DNA from: Anaerolineaceae bacterium
GTDB taxonomy: Bacteria; Chloroflexota; Anaerolineae; Aggregatilineales; Phototrophicaceae
Reading direction: 5' to 3'
Assembly (NCBI GenBank): GCA_026708325.1
Contig: JAPOVC010000006.1
Location: 62,001-126,000, forward strand
DNA length: 64,000 nucleotides
The position numbers and the translations under genes were made by a program. The notes below the pieces were generated by a model. It saw nothing but the letters and a program-made list of their open reading frames with translations, was not told where the DNA came from and did no database searches. The first letter of the stretch is position 1, and each line of letters begins with the position of its first letter. Positions 17,127 through 24,878 of the stretch are shown one piece after another.

Positions 17127-20011
17127 CCCTGCTGACGCCCCAGGCGCTGTTGTTGCTGGCGCTGGCAGCGCCGCTGGCCTGGCTCGGCTGGCCGCGGCAG
17201 CGTTTCCGCCGGGCGCGAGATGCCTTCAGCCTGGCGCTGCGTCTGCTGATCCTGCTGTGCATCGTGCTGGCCTTGAGCGGCCTGCAGGTCAGCCAGTCCG
17301 CCGACCGACTGGCGGTCGTGTTTCTCGTCGATGTTTCCGACAGTCTGGGCCCGGAGCTGGAGGAAGAGCAGCTGGCCTGGGTCGAGGCGGCCATGGCGGC
17401 GATGGGCCCTGACGACCTGGCCGGCATCGTCGCCTTTGGCGCGCAGCCCTTCACGGAGCGGGTGCCCGGCCGCTCGCGCGAGGCGGATACGCTGCAATCG
17501 CAGCCCGGGCGCGACCACACGGACCTGGCGGCGGCCATCCGCCATGGCAGCGCCCTGCTGCCTGGCGACGCTGCGCGGCGACTCGTGCTCCTCAGCGACG
17601 GCCGCGCCACGCTCGGCGATGCGCCGGCGGCCGCCCGTCAGGCAGCGGCGGCGGGCATCGAAATCAGCCACGTCGTTTTCGCCCGTTCGCCCGGGCCGGA
17701 AGTCCAGTTGACCGGCCTGGACGCGCCGGCGGTGATCAGCGCCGACCAGCCCTTCGACGTCACCCTGTCCGTGCTGGCCGGGGCGGCGACCGACGCCACG
17801 CTCACGGTGCTGGACAACAATGAACTGCTGCAGCGCGAGACCCTGCAACTGCGCGCCGGCGCCAGCAACTACACCCTGACCCTGCCGGGTTCCGGCGACG
17901 GTTTCCGCGATATCCGCGCGCGCATCGACCCGCAGGGTGGCGACGGCTATTACCAGAACAACCAACTGGCCGCCTTCACGCGGGTGGTCGGGCCGCCGCG
18001 AACCCTGTTGCTGGCGAATGACCCGGCCGAGGCGCTGCATTTGTTGCCGGCGCTGGAACAGGCCGGCGTGCAGCTGGAGGTCCGCTACCCGCGCGAGATT
18101 CCGGTGGGCCTGGGGCCACTGCTGCAGTACGAAAGCGTGATTCTGGTCAATCTCTCGGCGACGACCCTGGGGCAGGGGCGTATGGAAGCGCTGGAGCGTT
18201 TCGTGCGGGACCTTGGCGGCGGTCTGGTGGCCATCGGCGGGCCGGACTCCTTCGCGCCGGGCGGCTGGTACCGCACGCCCCTGGAAGATGCCCTGCCGCT
18301 GGAGATGCAGATCCGCGACCAGCAGCGTCTGCCGCAACTGACCATCACCTATCTCATCGATCGTTCCGGCAGCATGGGCATGACGGGCCCGTCAGGCGTG
18401 GCCAACGTGGAGCTGGCCAAGGAAGCCATCATTCGCTCGCTGGATTTCCTGCAAGCCTCCGACCGCGCCGGCGTCGTCTCCTTTGATACCGAAGGCAGCT
18501 GGATTGCGGAGTTGCAACCGGTGCTGGACCGCCTGGGCCTGCAGCGGCGGGTGGCGACGCTGCGCGCCGGTGGCGGCACGGACATCCTGGCCGGTCTGCG
18601 TCTGGCCGGTGAGGCGATGCGCCAGGAACCTTCGCAACGCAAGCACATCATCCTGCTCACGGACGGCGGCGCCAAACCGGACGGTCTGGTGGAACTCAGC
18701 GAGGAACTGCGCCGCAACGCTGACGTGACCACCTCGGTCATTTCCATCGGTCAGGGGGCGGCGTTTCTGCGGGCGATGGCGGAGGTGGGCGACGGCAACT
18801 ATCACGAGGTGCGGGAGATCGTCAACATCCCGACGATTTTCACCATGGAGACCGTGCTGGCCAGCCGCTCCTACCTGGTTGAGGAGCCCTTCTTCGCGCT
18901 GCAACTGGCGCCCAGCCCGGTGATGAGCGGAATCGACGGTCTGCCCGGCCTGCGGGGCTACGTGGCCACGTCTCCCAGGCAGACCGCGCGCGTGGTGCTC
19001 GCCGGCCCGGCCCCCTGGCATGATCCCTTGCTGGCGACCTGGCAATACGGCCTCGGGCGCGCGCTGGCCTTCACCAGCGACGCCGGCTCGCGCTGGGCCT
19101 CGGCCTGGACCTCCTGGGAGGGCTTTACCCGCTTCTGGGGGCAGGCGCTGCGCTGGACGATGACCGCCGGGCGCACGGACAATCTTGAAGCGCGGGTGCA
19201 GCCCGAAGGGCAGCGGGCGCGCCTGGTCGTCGACGCCCGCAATGAGGACGGCGACTTTCTCAATGGCCTGCAGCTGGAGGCGCATCTGGTGAGCCTGCAG
19301 CGGGATACGGACAGGATCACCCTGCAACAGGCCGCGCCAGGCCGCTACGAGGCCCTGTTCTCCCCGTCCGGCGAAGGCGCGCTGTTCATCAACATCCAGG
19401 GGGAAGGGCTGGTGGAAGGGGTGACGCAGCAGTTCGCGCAGACCGCCGGCTGGGTGCGCGGCTATTCGGCGGAGTACGACAGCGGCGCCAGTGGCACGCG
19501 CGGCGCGGACCGCGCGCTGCTGCGCGAACTCGCCGGGATCACCGGCGGCCGCGACATGACGGAGACTCCGGCGCTGGCCTTTGAACACAACCTGCAGGCG
19601 CGGGAGGCCGCCACGCCGCTGTGGCCCTGGCTGCTGCTGACGGCCCTGCTGCTGCTGCCGCTGGATATCGCCGTACGCCGGGTCGTGATCACCCGCGGCG
19701 ATCTGCGCCGGCTGCGCATGGCGCTCTTTGGTTTCAGTCGCCCGCTGACGCCGGAAGGACCGGGCGAGCGCCTGGCCAGTTTGATGGCTGCGCGCGACCG
19801 GGGCCGCGAACGCGTGACCGGCAGCGTTTCCCGTCGCATCGGCACGGCCGCCGGGTCGTCGCCGGAACAGGCTGAAGACCCGCCGTCCCGCGAGGCAGAA
19901 GAAGACACACGCCGGCGACCGGCCCGCGCCGGCCTCGGCACGACGGCCGCGCTGCTGCGGACCCGGCGGCAGCGCCGCGGCGTTGAGGACGGCGGAGACT
20001 CCGCGTCCTGA
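17123..20011 (+). CDS. Large membrane protein with two VWA domains and an amidotransferase-like domain
   Basis: A 962-aa protein. The GTG at 17123 overlaps the previous TGA (GTGA) and is preferred to an in-frame start 18 codons upstream inside that gene. Two N-terminal helices precede a first VWA domain with DVSDS (around Asp69). A beta-sandwich and a GATase1-like region follow, then a second VWA domain with a perfect MIDAS DRSGS (Asp412). A C-terminal helix (WPWLLLTALLLLPLDIAV) is followed by a basic cytoplasmic tail of ~120 residues. The two VWA domains on one chain suggest a structural or adhesion role in a complex assembled by the MoxR ATPase. It is the last gene of the eight-gene run. 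Confidence 0.85.
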   Translation: MTLLTPQALLLLALAAPLAWLGWPRQRFRRARDAFSLALRLLILLCIVLALSGLQVSQSADRLAVVFLVDVSDSLGPELEEEQLAWVEAAMAAMGPDDLAGIVAFGAQPFTERVPGRSREADTLQSQPGRDHTDLAAAIRHGSALLPGDAARRLVLLSDGRATLGDAPAAARQAAAAGIEISHVVFARSPGPEVQLTGLDAPAVISADQPFDVTLSVLAGAATDATLTVLDNNELLQRETLQLRAGASNYTLTLPGSGDGFRDIRARIDPQGGDGYYQNNQLAAFTRVVGPPRTLLLANDPAEALHLLPALEQAGVQLEVRYPREIPVGLGPLLQYESVILVNLSATTLGQGRMEALERFVRDLGGGLVAIGGPDSFAPGGWYRTPLEDALPLEMQIRDQQRLPQLTITYLIDRSGSMGMTGPSGVANVELAKEAIIRSLDFLQASDRAGVVSFDTEGSWIAELQPVLDRLGLQRRVATLRAGGGTDILAGLRLAGEAMRQEPSQRKHIILLTDGGAKPDGLVELSEELRRNADVTTSVISIGQGAAFLRAMAEVGDGNYHEVREIVNIPTIFTMETVLASRSYLVEEPFFALQLAPSPVMSGIDGLPGLRGYVATSPRQTARVVLAGPAPWHDPLLATWQYGLGRALAFTSDAGSRWASAWTSWEGFTRFWGQALRWTMTAGRTDNLEARVQPEGQRARLVVDARNEDGDFLNGLQLEAHLVSLQRDTDRITLQQAAPGRYEALFSPSGEGALFINIQGEGLVEGVTQQFAQTAGWVRGYSAEYDSGASGTRGADRALLRELAGITGGRDMTETPALAFEHNLQAREAATPLWPWLLLTALLLLPLDIAVRRVVITRGDLRRLRMALFGFSRPLTPEGPGERLASLMAARDRGRERVTGSVSRRIGTAAGSSPEQAEDPPSREAEEDTRRRPARAGLGTTAALLRTRRQRRGVEDGGDSAS

Positions 20012-20102
20012 GCGCTGCGTCAACAGGCTGTTGCAATAGGTATTAAGGGCTTTATCAGCCGGGTATACAATTCATGACCGGGAGCGAGGTGGTGTTTCGG
20101 CT

Positions 20103-20537
20103 ATGAATTCGCAGGGCAGGGGTGCGGACCCTGACGTTCGACTGGCGCGCAGGGAAGACGTAGCGGCCATTCGCGCGCTCATCCAGCCGCATGTGTCGTC
20201 GGGGCGGTTGCTGCAGCGGGCGACAGAAGAGATCGAGTTCCTGTTGCCCACCTTCGTCGTCGCCGAGCAGGACGGGACGGTGGTCGGCTGCGCGGCGCTG
20301 GAGATCTATTCTTCCCGCCTGGCGGAAGTGCGCAGTCTGGCCGTCACGGATGCCCTGCAGGGTCTGGGGGTGGGGCGGCGCCTGGTGGAGGCCTGTGTGA
20401 CGATCGCGCGCGAGCGGCAGGTGATGGAAGTGATGGCCATCACCTCCAACGAGGGCTTTTTCCGCGCCGTCGGCTTCGATTTCACGCTGGCCAATGAACG
20501 CAAGGCGCTCTTTATCGACCCGCAGGAGAGACCCTGA
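20103..20537 (+). CDS. GNAT N-acetyltransferase, short ArgA-like (amino-acid N-acetyltransferase)
   Basis: A 144-aa single-domain GNAT protein. The acetyl-CoA loop is seen as QGLGVGRRL, preceded by LAEVRSLAV, and the C-terminal GFFRAVGFD block is typical. The pattern (IRALIQPHV, GRLLQRATEEI, CAALEIYSSRLAEVRSLAV) matches stand-alone short N-acetylglutamate synthases, which acetylate glutamate for arginine biosynthesis. No other arginine gene is nearby, so the substrate stays an inference. A TATACA at 20064-20069 may be part of its promoter. Confidence 0.75.
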   Translation: MNSQGRGADPDVRLARREDVAAIRALIQPHVSSGRLLQRATEEIEFLLPTFVVAEQDGTVVGCAALEIYSSRLAEVRSLAVTDALQGLGVGRRLVEACVTIARERQVMEVMAITSNEGFFRAVGFDFTLANERKALFIDPQERP

Positions 20538-20552
20538 ACGAGGCGCCGTCGC

Positions 20553-20581
20553 TTGACCGGCGCCAGGGCCTTCCGTACAAT
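20553..20581 (+). promoter_or_regulatory. Sigma-70-type promoter upstream of the DUF1269-like gene
   Basis: TTGACC (20553-20558), a 17-nt spacer and TACAAT (20576-20581) lie 54 nt before the ATG at 20636; CAGGAG follows just before the gene. Both hexamers have 5 of 6 consensus positions and spacing is ideal. Confidence 0.6.
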
Positions 20582-20635
20582 CGCCATCACGCCCGGGAAG
20601 CACGCCGGCAAGGCGTCCCGCAGGAGCCAAACCGC

Positions 20636-21205
20636 ATGGCTGAGGAAACGATAGTCGCGGTCTTTCCCTCGCGCGTGATTCTGGGCAAGGCGCTCGACCA
20701 CATTGGACGACTGGACGACCTGGCGCTGAAACACGCGGTCATCATCGCCCGGGCGCGCGACGGCGAGATTGTGGTGCTGGACGATGACATCAGCTCGCAC
20801 GAGGTGATGTACGCCGGCGCCGGCCTCGGGGCCATCATGATGGCCATCGGGGTGGCGCAGCAAGGCGCCCTGGCCCTGCCCGGCGCCATGGCCCTGATAG
20901 CCCTGGTGCTCGCTGCGCTGGCCGGCGGCCTGGTGGGCGCGGGCGTCAGTCGCGCCGCCGCCACCCTGATCGACTCCGACTTTCGTAACCTGCAGGTCAA
21001 GACCCTCGCCGCCGAACTGAAGGCCGGCCACCCCGCGCTGGTGCTGGAATTTGAGGAAGGCGCGGACTCGCTGGAGCGCCTGCGGCTGGAACTGAAGCCC
21101 TATCGCGCCGAGTTGGTGGAATACCTGCACGAGGCGCGTTTCGCCGTGGCGCGAATGGACGAGGGGGCGGCCGACGAAGCGCCGGAGATGCGACGTCAGC
21201 GATGA
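20636..21205 (+). CDS. DUF1269-like membrane-associated protein
   Basis: A 189-aa protein. The N-terminal half (IVAVFPSRVILGKALDHI, then LKHAVIIARARDGEIVV) and a central glycine-rich hydrophobic hairpin of two helices (about 62-110) match the DUF1269 pattern. A soluble alpha/beta tail follows. The family has no proven function; members are often annotated as general stress or flavin-related membrane proteins. Its stop overlaps the following GT39 gene by 4 nt. Confidence 0.65.
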   Translation: MAEETIVAVFPSRVILGKALDHIGRLDDLALKHAVIIARARDGEIVVLDDDISSHEVMYAGAGLGAIMMAIGVAQQGALALPGAMALIALVLAALAGGLVGAGVSRAAATLIDSDFRNLQVKTLAAELKAGHPALVLEFEEGADSLERLRLELKPYRAELVEYLHEARFAVARMDEGAADEAPEMRRQR

Positions 21206-23148
21206 AAGCATCCGCCCTGCCGGGCGACCCGCCACGACCCCTGTGGCCCACCCGGCGCTGGTGGCTGGCCCTGCTGGTCCTGCTTGTGCTGGCGGGCGGC
21301 CTGCGCTTCACGGGCTACAACTTCAGTCTGCCCTATATCGACCACCCTGACGAACCGAACCAGTTTCTCGCCGCGCGTCTGGTGCTGGACCAGGGCACGT
21401 CCCGCTCTATCGGCAAACATTCCTATCCGCCGGGCATCGTCGCCCTGCACTATCTCTTCGTGCGCTACTGGCAGGACCCGGCGCAGCCGCCGTCGATCGT
21501 CACCGGCCCGGTGCGGCTGATCGCCATCAGCGCCAGTCTCTTGTCAATCGCCCTGCTGGCCCTGCTGGGCTACCACGGGGCTGGCCCGCCCGCCGGACTG
21601 ATTGCAGCAGGCATTGCATCGGTCACGCCCTGGCTCGTCGATCACAGCCGCTTCGCCACGGCGGACAGCTTCGCCACGCTCTTCAGCCTGCTGGCGCTGT
21701 GGCTGACCCTGGCGGGCGTCCAGTACCGGCGCAGGGGCTGGACGACCTGGGCCGGCCATGCCCTGATGCTGGCGGTCCTCTTCAAATACCAGGCGCTGTT
21801 CCTGACGCCGCTGGTGCTGCTCGCGCCGCTGCTGGCCGGTGCGTCCTGGAGGCGCGTCGTCGCCGGCAATGCCCTGCGTCTGGCGCTGTTTCTGGCCTGG
21901 CTCTTCCTGCTGACCCCGGCGCTGGAGGCGGGCGAGGACTCGCCGATCCGCAACTGGCGTCAGGTGACGACATTGACCCCCGCGGCCCTGCTGCAGGCGC
22001 CGCTGGCTAACCTCGGCAACATGCTGGCCATTCTGGACCTGCGCCTGCTTGCGCCTGGCTGGGCCGGTTTGGCGCTGCTGCTGACGGGCCGCGCGCGCCA
22101 CGGTTGGCGGCGACCGGCCGCGCTTTACCTGCTGCTGGCGGCGCTGGCGGTCTATGCCGGCGTGGGCCTGTTCGGTGAACAGCCGCTGCGCCTGCTGCTC
22201 ACCTCGACGCTGTTGCTGGTGACGCTTTCCGGCATCGGCTGGGCGCAGTGGACGACGCTTGTCATTGAGCGCGCCGCAGCGCTGGCGACTCCCCGCGATG
22301 TGACTGCCGCCACGGCCATCGTATTCGTCTTTTTGCTTCTGGCCCTGCCTTCGCTGCAGCGCTCGCTTACCAACGCGTATGAGCACACGCTGCCGGACCG
22401 GCGCAACGATCTGGCCGCCTGGGCGGACACGACCCTGCCATCCGGACGCCATATCGCCACGGTGGAGAACCACAAGACGCTCAACCGTGACTGGGGCGGC
22501 TATCCCGGCGTCACGACCTTCAACTTCGCCGGCCAGTATCACCTCGGCGAGCGGCCCCTGGCGGACTGGCGCGCCGATGGCGTCGACTTCGCCATTCTGC
22601 CCTGGCGCGACTACGCGGTCTGGCTGGACGATGACCCGCAGGGCTATTTGGCCGAAACGACCCTGCTGAAGGCCTGGCCGCCCTCGGAAGCGCATCGCGG
22701 ACCTTCCATGGTGGTGCTGGCGCTGCGCACGCCGACGCAGTTGCAGCCGGCGGGGGAGAGCCAGTTGGGCAGCATCCGTCTGCTCGGTCACGACCTGGAC
22801 CTGGGGGCTGCCCGGCCCGGCGCGACGCTGTCCTTCCGGCTTTACTGGCAGGCCGACGCGCCGACCGACGGCGACTACGTCGTCTTCAACCACCTGCTGG
22901 ACGCCGATGGGGTCCTCGTCGCCCAGGTGGACGGGCCGCCGCTGCCCGACACGCGGCGCGGGACCTCCGCCTGGGACGACCCGCAGGAGACGCTCATCAG
23001 CCGCGAGTTCCGCCTGCAGCTGCCGGAAGACCTGGCGGCGGGCGAGTACCGTTTGGTGACCGGCTGGTACCGCCGCGACACGGGTCAACGCCTGCTGGCT
23101 CCGGATGGAAGTGACCACCTGACTCTGGTGACGCTTTCGCTGGAGTGA
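21202..23148 (+). CDS. GT39 (PMT-like) membrane glycosyltransferase
   Basis: A 648-aa polytopic protein. The first extracytoplasmic loop carries the acidic DHPDEPNQF block expected of GT-C enzymes, followed by about ten helices up to residue ~400. The C-terminal soluble part includes a beta-sandwich (LGHDLDLGAARPGATLSF) seen in many Chloroflexota GT39 proteins. It would transfer a sugar from a polyprenyl-phosphate donor to a protein or lipid outside the membrane. The same C-terminal domain type occurs in the 53300 gene. Confidence 0.8.
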   Translation: MKASALPGDPPRPLWPTRRWWLALLVLLVLAGGLRFTGYNFSLPYIDHPDEPNQFLAARLVLDQGTSRSIGKHSYPPGIVALHYLFVRYWQDPAQPPSIVTGPVRLIAISASLLSIALLALLGYHGAGPPAGLIAAGIASVTPWLVDHSRFATADSFATLFSLLALWLTLAGVQYRRRGWTTWAGHALMLAVLFKYQALFLTPLVLLAPLLAGASWRRVVAGNALRLALFLAWLFLLTPALEAGEDSPIRNWRQVTTLTPAALLQAPLANLGNMLAILDLRLLAPGWAGLALLLTGRARHGWRRPAALYLLLAALAVYAGVGLFGEQPLRLLLTSTLLLVTLSGIGWAQWTTLVIERAAALATPRDVTAATAIVFVFLLLALPSLQRSLTNAYEHTLPDRRNDLAAWADTTLPSGRHIATVENHKTLNRDWGGYPGVTTFNFAGQYHLGERPLADWRADGVDFAILPWRDYAVWLDDDPQGYLAETTLLKAWPPSEAHRGPSMVVLALRTPTQLQPAGESQLGSIRLLGHDLDLGAARPGATLSFRLYWQADAPTDGDYVVFNHLLDADGVLVAQVDGPPLPDTRRGTSAWDDPQETLISREFRLQLPEDLAAGEYRLVTGWYRRDTGQRLLAPDGSDHLTLVTLSLE

Positions 23149-23187
23149 TTGCCTTATACTGGATCAAACGCGATTGAGGATCAGACA

Positions 23188-23655
23188 ATGATCACTATCG
23201 GACAGCCGGCGCCGGACTTTACGCTTCCCAACCAGGACGGTGAAAATGTGCGTCTGGGCGACTTGCGCGGGCGGGTGGTCGTGCTATTCGCCTTCCCCAA
23301 GGCCGGCACCTACGGCTGAACGAAACAGGCATGCGGCTTCCGTGATGAATTGCCGCGTTTCGAGGCTGGCAACGCCGTCGTGCTGGGCATGAGCAACGAC
23401 CGGCAGGAGAAGCTGAAGGCCTGGCACAGCGAGCAGGGGCTCAACTACGATCTGCTCAGCGACCCCGAACAGCGGGTCATTCGCGAGTGGGAGGCCGGCG
23501 TTTCGCTGCTCGGTGTGGCGAAGGTCCCGCTCACGCGGCGCTCCTGCTGGGTGATCGACGAAGAGGGCATCCTCATCGACATGAAGGTTGGCATCAGCCC
23601 GGAGGCCAGCGTGGCGCTGGCGCTGCGGGCGCTGGAGGCGCGCGCCGCGGGTTGA
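23188..23655 (+). CDS. Selenocysteine-containing peroxiredoxin (PrxQ/BCP-type), UGA read as Sec44
   Basis: From ATG 23188 (TGAGGA Shine-Dalgarno 7 nt upstream, TATACT at 23155-23160) the frame reads through one TGA at 23317-23319 and continues to a normal stop at 23655, giving 155 residues. The codons on both sides of the TGA are fully peroxiredoxin-like ([13 protein letters not shown] before, [11 protein letters not shown] after). The TGA falls at codon 44, where the paralogue at 23870 has its peroxidatic Cys44. The resolving Cys49 is retained, giving U-x4-C. A bacterial SECIS-like hairpin starts 1 nt after the UGA. The enzyme would reduce peroxides using thioredoxin. A nonsense-mutated pseudogene is the alternative, but the hairpin and the undamaged downstream half argue against it. 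Confidence 0.87.
23321..23362 (+). promoter_or_regulatory. bSECIS-like recoding hairpin downstream of the Sec UGA
   Basis: CGAAAC (23321-23326) pairs with GTTTCG (23357-23362), GCGGC (23333-23337) with GCCGC (23352-23356), and TTC (23338-23340) with GAA (23347-23349), leaving an apical loop CGTGAT (23341-23346). The loop starts 22 nt after the UGA and has G as its second base, both within the known rules for bacterial SECIS elements bound by SelB. A bulge of six bases lies on the 5' side between outer and inner stems. Confidence 0.75.
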
Positions 23656-23673
23656 GAGAGCGTCCAACAAGAC

Positions 23674-23783
23674 GGGCGACGTGACAGGTCGCCCCTACAG
23701 TATTGGGCAAAACGGGCGACATGGTATGTCGCCCGTACAATATGGTTGGGGTGAGGCGGGCGCCCTGACAGGTCGCCCGTACA
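23674..23783 (+). repeat. Three copies of a palindromic REP-like repeat
   Basis: Copies lie at 23674-23700, 23714-23739 and 23758-23783. Each has the form GGGCGAC, a 5-7 nt centre, GTCGCCC (or a close variant) and then TACA. A related copy occurs at 27054-27075. Each copy can form a hairpin of about seven G/C-rich pairs. They sit between the two peroxiredoxin genes and inside no reading frame. This resembles dispersed REP-type repeats seen in many large bacterial genomes, not a CRISPR array: spacing is 14-18 nt and the copies are imperfect. Confidence 0.75.
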
Positions 23784-23869
23784 GCGGCAACGGCAGCGGA
23801 ATGCAGCGGGCCTTGCCGCGGCGCATGGCGCGAGTCACAATTCCCGCAGGGACCAGACAGGAGAAGACC

Positions 23870-24322
23870 ATGCCCGCGATCGGTGAACTGGCGCCGGATT
23901 TCAAACTGCTCAATCAGGATGGCGAGAGCGTGCGTCTGGGCGACTTGCGCGGCCGGCGCGTCATCCTTTTCGCCTACCCGAAGGCCGCCACGCCCGGCTG
24001 CACGACCCAGGCCTGCGGCTTTCGCGACAACTACCCGCAGGTGGAGGCCGGCGACGCGATCGTGCTGGGGCTCAGCCCGGACGAGCCGCCAGCGCTGCGC
24101 CAGTGGATCGACGACGAAAACTTCCCCTTCGACCTGCTCAGCGACCCGCAGCATGAAGTGCTGGAGGCCTGGGGCGCCTGGGGCGAGCGCTCGATTTACG
24201 GCAACAAGTACATGGGCGTCATTCGCTCGCACTGGGTGATCGGCGCCGACGGGGTGGTCGAAGACGAGCAAGTGAACGTCAGCCCGAAGAACAGCGTCAA
24301 ACGCGCGCTGGCAGCGCTATAG
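23870..24322 (+). CDS. bcp: Peroxiredoxin (PrxQ/BCP-type), Cys form
   Basis: A 150-aa thiol peroxidase. The active site reads TPGCTTQACGF with peroxidatic Cys44 and resolving Cys49, the atypical 2-Cys arrangement of PrxQ. ATG 23870 has AGGAG at good spacing. Longer in-frame extensions run through the palindromic repeats and are not credible. It is a close paralogue of the Sec form at 23188, sharing APDF, NQDGE and VRLGDLRGR blocks. Its last 6 nt overlap the convergent vsr gene. Confidence 0.92.
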   Translation: MPAIGELAPDFKLLNQDGESVRLGDLRGRRVILFAYPKAATPGCTTQACGFRDNYPQVEAGDAIVLGLSPDEPPALRQWIDDENFPFDLLSDPQHEVLEAWGAWGERSIYGNKYMGVIRSHWVIGADGVVEDEQVNVSPKNSVKRALAAL

Positions 24323-24790
24323 GGGGCTCTCCTCCCCGTCACGGCCACGGACCACAAGGGCGCGGCTGTCGGAGGGCAGCCAGGCGTCAATCTGCGCGAT
24401 GACCTGCTCCAGTGGGTGGCGCGTACGGCCCTTCAGCGCGCACTCCCAGACCTCCAGGATACGCCAGCCCATGGCCGCCAGAGCCTGACGGCTGGCGGCG
24501 TCGGTCTCGCGTGTCTTCGTGATCTTGGCGCGCCACCAGTCGGCGCGGCTGGAAGGCCACTTGAAGAGATGGCAGTCGTGGCCGTGCCAGAAGCAGCCGT
24601 TGACGAAGATGACGGCGCGATAACGCGGCAGGACCAGATCGGGCTTGCCGGGCAAGTCCTTGCGGTGCAGGCGATAGCGGTAGCCGAGTCGGTGGAGGCT
24701 GCGGCGGATGAGCAGTTCGGGCCGGGTGTTCTTGCCCCGGATGCCGGACATCATTCGGCTGCGCACCTGCGGACTGACCACGTCGGTCAT
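24317..24790 (-). CDS. vsr: Very short patch repair endonuclease (Vsr)
   Basis: A 157-aa protein with the typical Vsr start (RSRMMSGIRGKNTRPEL), the catalytic PDLVLPRYRAVIFVNGCFWH region (Asp in KPDLVLP) and HGHDCHLFKWP, all diagnostic. Vsr nicks next to T:G mismatches that arise by deamination of 5-methylcytosine, usually beside a DNA cytosine methyltransferase. No methyltransferase lies in this window, so this is a stand-alone copy. It runs convergently to the peroxiredoxin gene. Confidence 0.92.
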   Translation of the reverse strand: MTDVVSPQVRSRMMSGIRGKNTRPELLIRRSLHRLGYRYRLHRKDLPGKPDLVLPRYRAVIFVNGCFWHGHDCHLFKWPSSRADWWRAKITKTRETDAASRQALAAMGWRILEVWECALKGRTRHPLEQVIAQIDAWLPSDSRALVVRGRDGEESPL

Positions 24791-24878
24791 GCCAGCCTCC
24801 GGTTGGGCGCAGAAGCTTCAATTATACGAAAGGGGTCGGGCTGCGGGCAAACGGCCCCGTCGCTAAACCGGTCCTGGT

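Noticed and set aside
18392-20023. A 543-codon minus-strand open frame opposite the double-VWA gene
   Set aside because: Low-complexity Arg/Gln-rich shadow; the plus-strand product has an intact MIDAS and membrane helices.
23350-23655. Short reading frame as a separate truncated peroxiredoxin or pseudogene
   Set aside because: Reading from ATG 23188 gives a full peroxiredoxin with UGA at the catalytic position and a SECIS-like hairpin, a better explanation than a fragment.
23674-23783. CRISPR array
   Set aside because: Three imperfect palindromic copies with 14-18 nt spacing and no cas gene; typical of REP-like repeats.
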